34,792 bases of DNA from NCBI GenBank assembly GCA_028822375.1, contig JAPKDW010000015.1, forward strand, positions 1 through 34,792, written 5' to 3'. Positions 17,338-25,577 of the stretch are shown piece by piece. A program made the position numbers and the translations under genes. Under the pieces are notes generated by a model. That model saw only the letters and a program-made list of their open reading frames with translations, ran no database searches and was not told where the DNA came from. This DNA comes from Opitutaceae bacterium. Lineage in GTDB: Bacteria; Verrucomicrobiota; Verrucomicrobiia; Opitutales; Opitutaceae. Within the stretch, counting starts at the first letter, position 1, and the number at the start of each line of letters is the position of its first letter.

Positions 17338-17503
17338 GCTTGGAATTCGACGGATAGGTTGGGGAGCGAGTCAGGATTTGGCAAGCGCGGGGCTTTTCAG
17401 TGCGGGCCGGGTGGTTTCTTTCTGACGGTTGCTTTTCTGGGGCGACATTTGCTAGGGCTGCTTGTACCCAAGAAGCCGTGGAAGTTGCATCCAAACCTAT
17501 ACG

Positions 17504-17528
17504 TTGGCCTAGGGACAGGCAACCCTAC
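17504..17528 (-). repeat. Family F hairpin (GGTAGGG + stem + GTCCC loop)
   Basis: Minus strand GGTAGGG-TTGCCT-GTCCCT-AGGCCAA. Confidence 0.7.
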
Positions 17529-17622
17529 CATGAGACAGAAGGAAACGCACCTGTGGTGGGCTTATACCTTTGGTTTGAGCTGGACGGGGGGAGAGGCATG
17601 TATCAGTTGTTGCGGTTGAGCC

Positions 17623-19212
17623 ATGAATGAACCGAGTTTCCATACAATTAACCTAACGCTTTCCCTTGAACAGTCGGATGACGAATCGCTTTGGCGGGAA
17701 GAAGCTGCGAAGCAGTTAGAGATCGATGTTGCCGATATTAGCGAGATTCGATTGAAAAAGCATTCCATCGACGCTCGCCGGGCGCGTATCAAGGTTCAGC
17801 TTCGACTGGATGTTTCGATTGGCGGTCCTTTGCCTCCGGAAAAGGAATATGCGCCGGACTATCCGAATGTGAGCAGCGAAGCCAAGCGGCTTGTGATCGT
17901 GGGAATGGGTCCGGCCGGCATGTTCGCAGCCTTGAAGGCGATCGAGTTAGGCTGGAAGCCGGTTTTGCTCGAACGTGGAAAAGACGCGATCGCTCGACGT
18001 TTCGATTTGGCTCCCATTTTGCAGGAAGGAAAGGTTGGCGAAGATTCTAACTATTGTTTCGGCGAAGGGGGAGCGGGTACGTTTTCAGATGGAAAGCTCT
18101 ATACTCGCGCTACTAAGCGAGGACCGGTTCGCAAGGTCTATGAGGCATTTGTCGAACATGGAGCTCCGGCTCGGATATTGACTGATGCGCATCCGCATAT
18201 CGGGTCGAATCTACTTCCCAATGTTGTGCGTTCGATGCGCGAGACGATTTTGAAGAGTGGTGGCGAGGTTCATTTCGAAGCTCGCGTAGAAGGTTTGATT
18301 CGCGATGCGCAAGGCAAGCGCTTGCGTGGCGTGACCACTCAGGATGGGCGAGAGTTCGTAGGTGATGCGGTAATTTTGGCGACGGGCCATAGCGCGAGAG
18401 ATATTTATCGCTTACTCGTCAAAGAGGGCGTGCGACTCGAACAGAAGGCATTTGCTATGGGAGTGCGGATCGAACATCCACAAGCGCTTATCGATAGTAT
18501 CCAGTACTCAATTAAGCGAGTAGCGACGCGTCATGCGATGCTTCCTGCGGCAAGCTATAGCTTGGCGACGAAGATTGACGATCGCGGAGTCCATTCGTTT
18601 TGCATGTGCCCTGGCGGGTTTATCGTGCCGTCGGCAACGGAGAACGATGAAGTCGTTGTCAATGGCATGTCCCTGGCTCGTCGTGACTCGCCATTCGCTA
18701 ATAGCGGTTTCGTCGTGACGGTTGAACCAGAGGATACCGAGTTTTTTCAGGAGGAGCATGGCGTATTGGCGGGAATGGCTTACCAAAAGCAATTGGAGCA
18801 AATCGGCTCTCAAGCTGGTGGGGGTATGCAAAAGGCTCCTGCTCAGCGGATGCGGGATTTCTTAAAGAATCGCGATTCGCAGGATTTGCCGGAATCGAGC
18901 TACGTACCTGGATTAACGCCTGCGCCGATACACGATCTTTTGCCGAGGGATATTGCTGTTCGAATTCAAGGAGGCTTTAGGGAATTCGGAAAACCGATGA
19001 ATGGTTTTGTGACTCAGGATGCGATCTTGGTCGGCTTCGAAACGCGAACGAGTTCACCTGTCCGAGTGCCACGGGATCCCGATACCTTGGAGCATCCAGA
19101 ATTGGAAGGCTTGTATCCATGTGGCGAGGGCGCTGGTTTCGCTGGCGGAATCGTATCGGCCGCTTTGGATGGGATGCGTTGCGCAGAAGCTGCTATTGGA
19201 ACTCCGGATTAG
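17623..19212 (+). CDS. FAD-dependent dehydrogenase (COG2509-like)
   Basis: 529 aa; RLVIVGMGPAGMFAALKAIELGWKPVLLERG, FGEGGAGTFSDGKLYTR, LATGHSARDIYRLL, GLYPCGEGAGFAGGIVSAALDGMRCAEA. Confidence 0.92.
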   Translation: MNEPSFHTINLTLSLEQSDDESLWREEAAKQLEIDVADISEIRLKKHSIDARRARIKVQLRLDVSIGGPLPPEKEYAPDYPNVSSEAKRLVIVGMGPAGMFAALKAIELGWKPVLLERGKDAIARRFDLAPILQEGKVGEDSNYCFGEGGAGTFSDGKLYTRATKRGPVRKVYEAFVEHGAPARILTDAHPHIGSNLLPNVVRSMRETILKSGGEVHFEARVEGLIRDAQGKRLRGVTTQDGREFVGDAVILATGHSARDIYRLLVKEGVRLEQKAFAMGVRIEHPQALIDSIQYSIKRVATRHAMLPAASYSLATKIDDRGVHSFCMCPGGFIVPSATENDEVVVNGMSLARRDSPFANSGFVVTVEPEDTEFFQEEHGVLAGMAYQKQLEQIGSQAGGGMQKAPAQRMRDFLKNRDSQDLPESSYVPGLTPAPIHDLLPRDIAVRIQGGFREFGKPMNGFVTQDAILVGFETRTSSPVRVPRDPDTLEHPELEGLYPCGEGAGFAGGIVSAALDGMRCAEAAIGTPD

Positions 19213-19290
19213 GGAGAGCCAGGGGGGTTAGATAAACGCGTCGGGACGCCACGTTCCACCTTGATTGGCTTGTGCGGCATGGCGGGAGAT

Positions 19291-19316
19291 GGTAGGGTTC
19301 GTTGTCCCAACGAACC
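19291..19316 (+). repeat. Family F hairpin
   Basis: GGTAGGGTTCGTT-GTCCC-AACGAACC: perfect 8-bp stem GGTTCGTT/AACGAACC with loop GTCCC. Confidence 0.85.
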
Positions 19317-19340
19317 GTGGAATTCACTGCGGTTGCGCGC

Positions 19341-19367
19341 GGCTGTTTAGGGACAAACAGCCCGACC
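19341..19367 (-). repeat. Family F hairpin
   Basis: GGCTGTTT-AGGGAC-AAACAGCC then CGACC; minus strand GGTCGGGCTGTTT-GTCCCT-AAACAGCC. Confidence 0.85.
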
Positions 19368-19379
19368 AAATAGCCTCTT

Positions 19380-20159
19380 TCACGCGTGCGAGCGTTTGAA
19401 GACGGGTTGGTCTTCTTCGGAAAGCTTGGCGTCGAAGCGGTAGCGGTCGGCGTTGAATTCAGTGATTTGATCTGGGCTGTCGATTCGGTTTTGGATAACC
19501 CATCGAGTCATTGCTCCACGAGCGCGTTTGGCGTAGAAGCTAATGACCTTGTAGGTCTTTCCGTCGTTTGAATCGAGGAAGCGCGGGGTGATGACAGTCG
19601 CTTTGAGCGCTTTGGGTTTGATGGATTTAAAGTACTCTCCGGAGGCGAGGTTGAGTAGCTTAGAGGTGTCGTGGCTTTTGAGCTCGCGATTTATGAAGCG
19701 TGTTTGAGTGTCGCCCCAGAATGCGTAGAGCGAACGACCCTGTTCGTTTTGGAGGGAGGTTCCCATCTCTAGGCGATGGGGAGCTATTAGGTCGAGCGGC
19801 TTGAGGATTCCGTAGAGTCCGGAAAGTATTCGGAGCTTGTCTTGAGCGAAGGTTATGTCGCTGGATTTCAATGACGCAAAATCGAGACCTTGATAGACGT
19901 CACCCATGAAGGCATAGACTGCTTGTCGAGCCGCGGTGCCGAGTTTGGCGGGAGCCTTCCATTTACGGTAGCGGTTGACGTTGAGTTCGGCCAATGCGTC
20001 ACTGAGCGCCATTAGGGCCTTTATTTCTTCGTTTGTTTTCGTACCCAATATTTGAATCAGCTTTCGCGACTGCGATAGAAATTGTGGTCGGGTGAAATCG
20101 GAACAAGTGCTGGGAGAGTCGAAATCCAGCGTTTTGGCAGGGGAGATAACAGTGAGCAT
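19380..20159 (-). CDS. yaaA: Peroxide stress protein YaaA (DUF328/UPF0246)
   Basis: MLTVISPAKTLDFDSP, YRKWKAP, AVYAFMGDVYQGLD, LSGLYGILKPLDLIAPHRLEMGTSL, YAKRARGAMTRWVI. Confidence 0.96.
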   Translation of the reverse strand: MLTVISPAKTLDFDSPSTCSDFTRPQFLSQSRKLIQILGTKTNEEIKALMALSDALAELNVNRYRKWKAPAKLGTAARQAVYAFMGDVYQGLDFASLKSSDITFAQDKLRILSGLYGILKPLDLIAPHRLEMGTSLQNEQGRSLYAFWGDTQTRFINRELKSHDTSKLLNLASGEYFKSIKPKALKATVITPRFLDSNDGKTYKVISFYAKRARGAMTRWVIQNRIDSPDQITEFNADRYRFDAKLSEEDQPVFKRSHA

Positions 20160-20182
20160 AATTTGATTTTAATAGCGTTGAT

Positions 20183-21952
20183 CTAGCTGGATTGTTCAGT
20201 GGGAGAAAGGCGGACGGCGATGATGCAGACATCGTCTTCAAGCTCCTTTGCTCCGGCGACTTCTTTGAGCTCTTCGGCGATCGCTCGCAATTGTTCGGGG
20301 AGTTCGTCGCTTTCATGGTCTAGCACGGCTTCCTCGAGGTTTTCGACGCCCCATTCTTCGCCGCTTTTGGTTTTCTGCTCGATGATGCCGTCCGTGAAAA
20401 AGAGAAACTCGGTCATATCGGTGAGCGGGAACTGGTTACAGTTGAAGCTTTCTTCTGGAATGAGCCCGAGAGCCGGGCCTATTTTATCTACAGGGCAAAG
20501 TTCGAAGTGGGTGCCAGAGCTGTCTTGCACGCGCCAAATGGGGGCGGGGTGACCAGCGTTGGCAATATGGACTTCGCCTTTATCGAGATCTATGACGGTG
20601 TAGAGAGCAGTGACGAATCGCGGAAACTCTTCGTCTTCCGCTAGGGCGGTTAGGGCTTCGTTGAGGTGTTGAAGGACTTTGCCCGGTTCGCTGAGCAGGA
20701 CGTGTGTTTCGAGCATGAGGCCGCGAATGAGCATGGTGACGAGAGCGGCTTTGATGCCGTGGCCCATCACATCGCAAACGAGAATGCCGAGTTGGTTTTC
20801 GGAGATCGGAATGAGGTAAAAGAAATCGCCCGCTAAGTGATGGCTGGGAGTGTAGAGGTAGCTAGCCTCGAGGTTCCAGTGACTGCCATTTCGGGTGTAC
20901 ATAGGGCGTTCGTCGAAACCTATGGACATGAGTTGCTCTTGAAGCTGACGAGCGACGAATAGTTCGGTCTCGAATTGTTGATTCTTTTTAGCGAGCGCTT
21001 CACCGGTGGCATGGGCTCGTTCTTCGGCTAGTTTTTGCTCAGTGATATCGTGAGTCATCCCAACGATGCCTTCTGGCGTGCCATCGGGACCGATAAGGGG
21101 GACTTTCGAATTGAGTACCCAGCGCTGCTTCCCGAGAAGGCTTTGATTAAACTCGAGTTCGTTTATTACGGGCTCGCCGGTCCTGATTATCTCCGCGTCC
21201 ATGGCTTCGATACGACGAGCCTGATCGTTGTCGCGAATGTCAGAAATTTTCTTGCCTACGACTTCTTCCCGCGTTTTTAGGTCGAATGCTTTGCGATACT
21301 CTTCGTTAATCATGACGAAGCGGTCATCGGCGTCGCGCACGAATATACGACAAGGCATTATCTTGATGATTGCGTCCAGGAGGTGGTGTTGCCGGTCGAG
21401 TTCGAGCTCGGCTCGCTTTTGATTGGTGATGTCGCGGGAAAGTCCGAACGTTCCGCAGATTTCACCGTTTGCGTTGCGCAAGGGCAATTTGGTGGTGAGG
21501 ACCCATTTCTCGCTCCCATCGCTTTGCAGGTCGCGTTCCTCTTTGAAGTACCAACCTTTGCCGGTACGGATGATTTCCTGTTCGGCTTCGAATTTGGCGG
21601 AGGCGTATTCGTTTTGGAATTGGTCGAAATCAGATTTTCCTATCGCTTCACCTGGGTGCTTGAAGCCAAAAAAATGAGCGAGGGAATGGTTGATGCAGGT
21701 GAATCTGCTTTTCCGGTCCTTGAAGAAAACATGATCGGGCAGCGATTCCATAAGTTGCCAGAACAGGAGGTTAGACTCTATGCCTTCCTTTTGCTCGGCT
21801 TCGTGTCCGGTGTCATAGGCCATTTGGAGGGCTTGACGAAGATCGGAGACGGACATGTTTTCGAGCGTTGCTGCATCTTGGTTCAAATCGATGCCCAGTG
21901 TTTTTCGACCGATTAGCTGAAGCGGTTCAGAAAGCTCTTTGGATGGTTTCAT
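20183..21952 (-). CDS. PAS-PAS-PP2C (SpoIIE/RsbU-like) serine phosphatase
   Basis: 589 aa; two PAS domains each with GxxGMTHDITEQK/GTFGLSRDITNQK ends; HHLAGDFFYLIPISENQLGILVCDVMGHGIKAALVTMLIRGL; TDGIIEQK. Confidence 0.94.
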   Translation of the reverse strand: MKPSKELSEPLQLIGRKTLGIDLNQDAATLENMSVSDLRQALQMAYDTGHEAEQKEGIESNLLFWQLMESLPDHVFFKDRKSRFTCINHSLAHFFGFKHPGEAIGKSDFDQFQNEYASAKFEAEQEIIRTGKGWYFKEERDLQSDGSEKWVLTTKLPLRNANGEICGTFGLSRDITNQKRAELELDRQHHLLDAIIKIMPCRIFVRDADDRFVMINEEYRKAFDLKTREEVVGKKISDIRDNDQARRIEAMDAEIIRTGEPVINELEFNQSLLGKQRWVLNSKVPLIGPDGTPEGIVGMTHDITEQKLAEERAHATGEALAKKNQQFETELFVARQLQEQLMSIGFDERPMYTRNGSHWNLEASYLYTPSHHLAGDFFYLIPISENQLGILVCDVMGHGIKAALVTMLIRGLMLETHVLLSEPGKVLQHLNEALTALAEDEEFPRFVTALYTVIDLDKGEVHIANAGHPAPIWRVQDSSGTHFELCPVDKIGPALGLIPEESFNCNQFPLTDMTEFLFFTDGIIEQKTKSGEEWGVENLEEAVLDHESDELPEQLRAIAEELKEVAGAKELEDDVCIIAVRLSPTEQSS

Positions 21953-22043
21953 TGAGATCTAGTTTAGTGAAGCTTTTGCGTTAGCCAAGCTAGGATTTTG
22001 GTAATTCGGCGCTATCTTTAATGATGGATGACTTTCGGATAGC

Positions 22044-22083
22044 TTTATTCCCTTTGGGTCTAATACCCCGAAGCTTGCTTCGG
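22044..22083. repeat. Family G repeat
   Basis: TTTATTCCCTTTGGGTCTAATACCCCGAAGCTTGCTTCGG; 24 nt identical to 26617-26640. Confidence 0.85.
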
Positions 22084-22296
22084 CTTTGGTAGGGAGGACC
22101 GGCTCGGTTCTCCGTTTTGTTTGCGAAGAGGACCGGGACCAGTCCTGCATAACAGAAATGCGCCGATGAGGCAAAACCCCGGTAGACTGGAGGTCGAGAG
22201 CTAGCTTCTGTGATTCTTTACTTTCGAAACGGATTGTCAGCGAGAGGTGATTGGGCTTGGGTTTTTGCGAGTGAGTGAATTATCGAAAGGGGGGGG

Positions 22297-23004
22297 TTGC
22301 CGTGGACTAAAGATGTCCGTCTGGTCGCTTGCGACGAAAACGGCTTGATGGCGGTGGAGAAGTCGACAGGCGTATTGTCTCACCCGAATCGGAAGGGCGA
22401 TTTCGGAAGAGCATTGCTCGCGGCGACTTATGACGAGGGGGAAGAGGCTTATCGAGTTGAAACCGACGACGGCGAGCCCCGTTGGGTGTATTTGTTGAAT
22501 CGGTTGGACTCGGCGACTTCAGGTTTAGTTTTGTTAACGACGAATCCAGATGCCCGAACGGAGGTCTTGCGGGCATTTGAAAAGAAGCAGGTTCGGAAGG
22601 TTTACGCTGCTTTGGTATTTGGTTTCGTTCGCAAGGAGCCGCCGATTTGGAAAGACCGATTGACGATTAAGAAAGCGCAAGGCGGATTGAGGGCTTCGGA
22701 TGGCGGCGGGTTGAGCGCGGAAACCCGTTTAGTGACCTCAAAGTCGATTCAGGGAATTCCGGCGATGAGTTTGTTGACCTTGATGCCGTTGACCGGCCGG
22801 ACGCATCAATTGCGAATCCAAACTGCGAAGCGGGGGACGCCCATTGTGGGGGATCGGACCTATGGCGATTTTCAGAAGAACAAGTCGATCGCCCATTCTC
22901 GCGGGATTAAGCGTCTTTGTCTCCATTGCATGGATACGGAAGTTACGTATTCGATCGGTGGAAAGTCGTTTAGCTTTTCCGCGAAATCGAAGGTTCCGTT
23001 TTAG
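22297..23004 (+). CDS. RluA-family pseudouridine synthase (no S4 domain); start uncertain
   Basis: CDENGLMAVEKSTGVLSHP, YLLNRLDSATSGLVLLTTNPDA, KVYAALVFG, LTGRTHQLRIQTAKRGTPIVGDRTYG. TTG start directly follows a G8 tract. Confidence 0.9.
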   Translation: MPWTKDVRLVACDENGLMAVEKSTGVLSHPNRKGDFGRALLAATYDEGEEAYRVETDDGEPRWVYLLNRLDSATSGLVLLTTNPDARTEVLRAFEKKQVRKVYAALVFGFVRKEPPIWKDRLTIKKAQGGLRASDGGGLSAETRLVTSKSIQGIPAMSLLTLMPLTGRTHQLRIQTAKRGTPIVGDRTYGDFQKNKSIAHSRGIKRLCLHCMDTEVTYSIGGKSFSFSAKSKVPF

Positions 23005-23166
23005 GTAGAGCTGGCGAAGTCCGATGAGTCACCTTCAAGCCAGCATCTAATGCTGAGGAGCGATACGTGACAGGAATATTCGTATCCTGCCCGCAACGTT
23101 CGCATATTCTCGGATTGCCTTTGGGCGAGGCTATGCAAACGTCCAAACTGTCATCTCAATTGTATT

Positions 23167-24099
23167 ATGAAAAAAGCTTCCCCTATTTTGAAAGCGGCTC
23201 GTTGGTCTGTCGCAGCATTCCTGTCAGTTGTCATGTTATGCTCTTGCGCATCGAACTCAAGTGACTCGAAAGTCAAAGTGATGCTCATTACCGGGCAGAG
23301 CAGCAAGCATCACAATTGGGAGCTGAGCAGCGCGTTGATGGAGAAGTATTTGGCTGCGGTGAGCCAATTCGAGGTTACGAAGGTGGTCTCACCTGCGCAA
23401 GGCGAGGATATGTCGAATTTTAAGCCGGACTTCGATGGGTATGACGTGGTGGTTTTGGACTATGAAGGCGATGCCTGGACTGACGCGACGAAAAGCGCTT
23501 TGGAGTCGTGTGTTGGCGGTGGAGGCGGAATGGTTTCCGTGCATGCAACCAATAATGCTTTTGGCGATTGGCCTGGGTTCAACGAGATGATTGGCGTCGG
23601 AGGATGGGGCGGGCGAACCGATGATTTTGGCCCGAAGATCCACTGGTTCGAAGGGGGTATGAAATTGCTGCAAACTCCTGGTTCGGCGACGCACCCGGCG
23701 AAGCATGATTTCGAAGTCGTAACGCGTGCGCCGGAGCATCCGATAATGAAGGGGCTTCCTGAGAGTTGGTTGCACGCGAACGATGAGATTTACAGCCGCC
23801 TGCGCGGGCCGGCTAAAAACGTGACGATATTGGCGACTGCTAGCGCCGATCCGGATGAAATAGCTCGAGCAACGGGTAACAACGAACCGATGTTGATGGA
23901 TATCCGTTATGGTAAAGGTCGTATTTTTCACACGACATTGGGTCACTGCAATAAGAACGACGACCTGAACGTGAAAGCTCTCAATTGCGTTGGATTTATC
24001 GTAACGCTGCAACGCGGCACGGAATGGGCAGCGACTGGAGCAGTGACGCAAGCAATCCCAGGCGATTTCCCGGGATCAGACGCGGTATCAGTGCGGTAG
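23167..24099 (+). CDS. ThuA-domain lipoprotein
   Basis: 310 aa; lipobox LCSCAS; VKVMLITGQSSKHHNWE, CVGGGGGMVSVHATNNAFGDWPGFNEM, GKGRIFHTTLGHC. Confidence 0.9.
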   Translation: MKKASPILKAARWSVAAFLSVVMLCSCASNSSDSKVKVMLITGQSSKHHNWELSSALMEKYLAAVSQFEVTKVVSPAQGEDMSNFKPDFDGYDVVVLDYEGDAWTDATKSALESCVGGGGGMVSVHATNNAFGDWPGFNEMIGVGGWGGRTDDFGPKIHWFEGGMKLLQTPGSATHPAKHDFEVVTRAPEHPIMKGLPESWLHANDEIYSRLRGPAKNVTILATASADPDEIARATGNNEPMLMDIRYGKGRIFHTTLGHCNKNDDLNVKALNCVGFIVTLQRGTEWAATGAVTQAIPGDFPGSDAVSVR

Positions 24100-24123
24100 G
24101 AATGAATTGAGAATTTTTGTTTT

Positions 24124-24227
24124 GCCCACGAATCCCACGAATTTTCACGAATGACGAAAATTGCGACCGCTGATTCAAGTAATGGAAGGGTCTTATGAAT
24201 TCGTGAATATTGGTGGAATTCGTGGGT
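24124..24227. repeat. Family C element (CACGAAT flavour, 29-nt arms)
   Basis: GCC-CACGAAT-CC-CACGAAT-TTT-CACGAAT (24124-24152) and ATTCGTG-AAT-ATTGGTG-GA-ATTCGTGGG (from 24199). Confidence 0.9.
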
Positions 24228-24308
24228 AGTCTAATTAATAATGCGGACTTTTCCCCAAAGAATTCCCTTATTGCTTTCTTGGGATAGGGGGGTGAGGATG
24301 CGAGTTTG

Positions 24309-24746
24309 ATGAAAGATCAGCTTAAGCAACTTCACCAAAAAGCCCGCTTCGCCCGTGATGCGAACTCCACTCAAGCCTATGGAGCCGCATTGGCCGCAAT
24401 TCAGGAGGGAGAAGTCCGAGCAAACCAGGATTTCGATGAAGCGAAAATGCTGTCAGTAGTCGAGAAGGAAGCAGGCAAATTCAAGGAATCGGCCGAGGCG
24501 TTTGCGAAGGCGGGTCGGGATAAACAAGCTACCGAACTGACGGCTTGCATGGAATTACTAGTCGCTCTGTTGCCGTCCAAGCTCGATGAAGCAGCTTACC
24601 CGAAGCTCGTCGCGAATGCGATTGAGGCAACGGGAGCATCGTCGATGAAAGAGATGGGCTTAGTTATGGCGGCTTTGAAGAAAGAGCATGGTTCAGTTTT
24701 GGAGATGCGCATCGCTTCGGCTGCCGTTAAAAACGCTTTAGGGTAG
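24309..24746 (+). CDS. GatB/YqeY domain-containing protein
   Basis: MKDQLKQLHQKARFARDANSTQAYGAALAAIQEGEVR ... MLSVVEKEAGKFKESAEAFAKAGRDKQATEL...LLPSKLDEAAYPKLVANAIEATGASSMKEMGLVMAALK. Confidence 0.88.
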   Translation: MKDQLKQLHQKARFARDANSTQAYGAALAAIQEGEVRANQDFDEAKMLSVVEKEAGKFKESAEAFAKAGRDKQATELTACMELLVALLPSKLDEAAYPKLVANAIEATGASSMKEMGLVMAALKKEHGSVLEMRIASAAVKNALG

Positions 24747-24767
24747 GTTCGAGGCGCTGGGTTTATT

Positions 24768-24938
24768 GCCCACAGATAGCAGCGATATACATAGATGATC
24801 TGAGTGGGTCGATCTTTGCTGTCGAGAAATGCGCGCCGAGACGTCTTGCGCCACCTATCTAGCAAATAAGGTGGATCGAGGCCTCTGGACTCGGTTTTTA
24901 TCCATCAGTATCTGTGAACATCCGAGCAATCTGTGGGA
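24768..24938. repeat. Family D element (CACAGAT flavour, 29-nt arms) with family E nested in its loop (24836-24894)
   Basis: Arms 24768-24796 GCC-CACAGAT-AG-CAGCGAT-ATA-CATAGAT and 24910-24938 ATCTGTG-AAC-ATCCGAG-CA-ATCTGTGGGA; nested CCGAGACGTCTTGCGCCACCT...AAGGTGGATCGAGGCCTCTGGACTCGG. Confidence 0.88.
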
Positions 24939-24956
24939 AAAAGCTGAAGGCAGGCT

Positions 24957-25337
24957 TCAATTTTCAAGGATCTCGACTTCGTAGCCGTCGGGATCGGTTA
25001 TGAAGGCCATTTTTAATCCGCCGGAAGTGAATTTCGCTTTCCAATCGCTGGGCCAAAGCTCTGCGCCATTGTCTTCGAGCATTTGGCAATATTCGACGAT
25101 GTCGTCAACTCCGAGACAGGTATGCATGAGATCTTCGGGGAACTCGACCTTGAAGTCGGGCGAGTAGGTAAGCTCAAGAGTGTGGGCATTTCCGGGCAAT
25201 TCTAGGTGGACAACCTGATTGCCCGCAGGGCTTTTGTCGTTGCGTTTGAGAAGGGTGAATCCGCAGTTCTTGCAGTACCAATCGATGGAGGCTTCCAGGT
25301 TGCTTACGCGAATTCGGGTATGGAGAAATTTAATCAT
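24957..25337 (-). CDS. VOC/glyoxalase family protein (lactoylglutathione lyase-like)
   Basis: 126 aa; MIKFLHTRIRVSNLEASIDWYCKNCGFTLLKRND ... MHTCLGVDDI ... MAFITDPDGYEVEILEN. Confidence 0.9.
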   Translation of the reverse strand: MIKFLHTRIRVSNLEASIDWYCKNCGFTLLKRNDKSPAGNQVVHLELPGNAHTLELTYSPDFKVEFPEDLMHTCLGVDDIVEYCQMLEDNGAELWPSDWKAKFTSGGLKMAFITDPDGYEVEILEN

Positions 25338-25474
25338 GTGAAGGAGTAAAGCCGACCGACTTGATTTGCCAAGCGAGAATGCAGATAAGTCGTTTAACGA
25401 AAAATGATGTGATGGTTCTGTGTAACCGCTTTCGACTGCATCGAGTTGGCATTATTGAAGGGAAAACCAATATT

Positions 25475-25536
25475 CGAGTCCAGAGGCCTCGATCCACCTT
25501 AATTGGTAGATAGGTGGTACGAGATGTCCCGGCTCG
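25475..25536. repeat. Family E inverted repeat
   Basis: CGAGTCCAGAGGCCTCGATCCACCT (25475-25499) with AGGTGGTACGAGATGTCCCGGCTCG (25512-25536). Confidence 0.82.
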
Positions 25537-25577
25537 TGCAGAACAACGTGTTCAAAGTCGATTTGGAGAAGACATTT

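Noticed and set aside
23389-24051. 220-aa minus-strand ORF
   Set aside because: Antisense to the ThuA lipoprotein gene; composition is a mirror of the sense frame.
24124-24938. Possible CRISPR array from repeated CACGAAT/CACAGAT units
   Set aside because: Units are 7 nt at 9-10 nt spacing within inverted arms; there are no regular 25-40-nt repeats with unique spacers, no leader and no cas genes.
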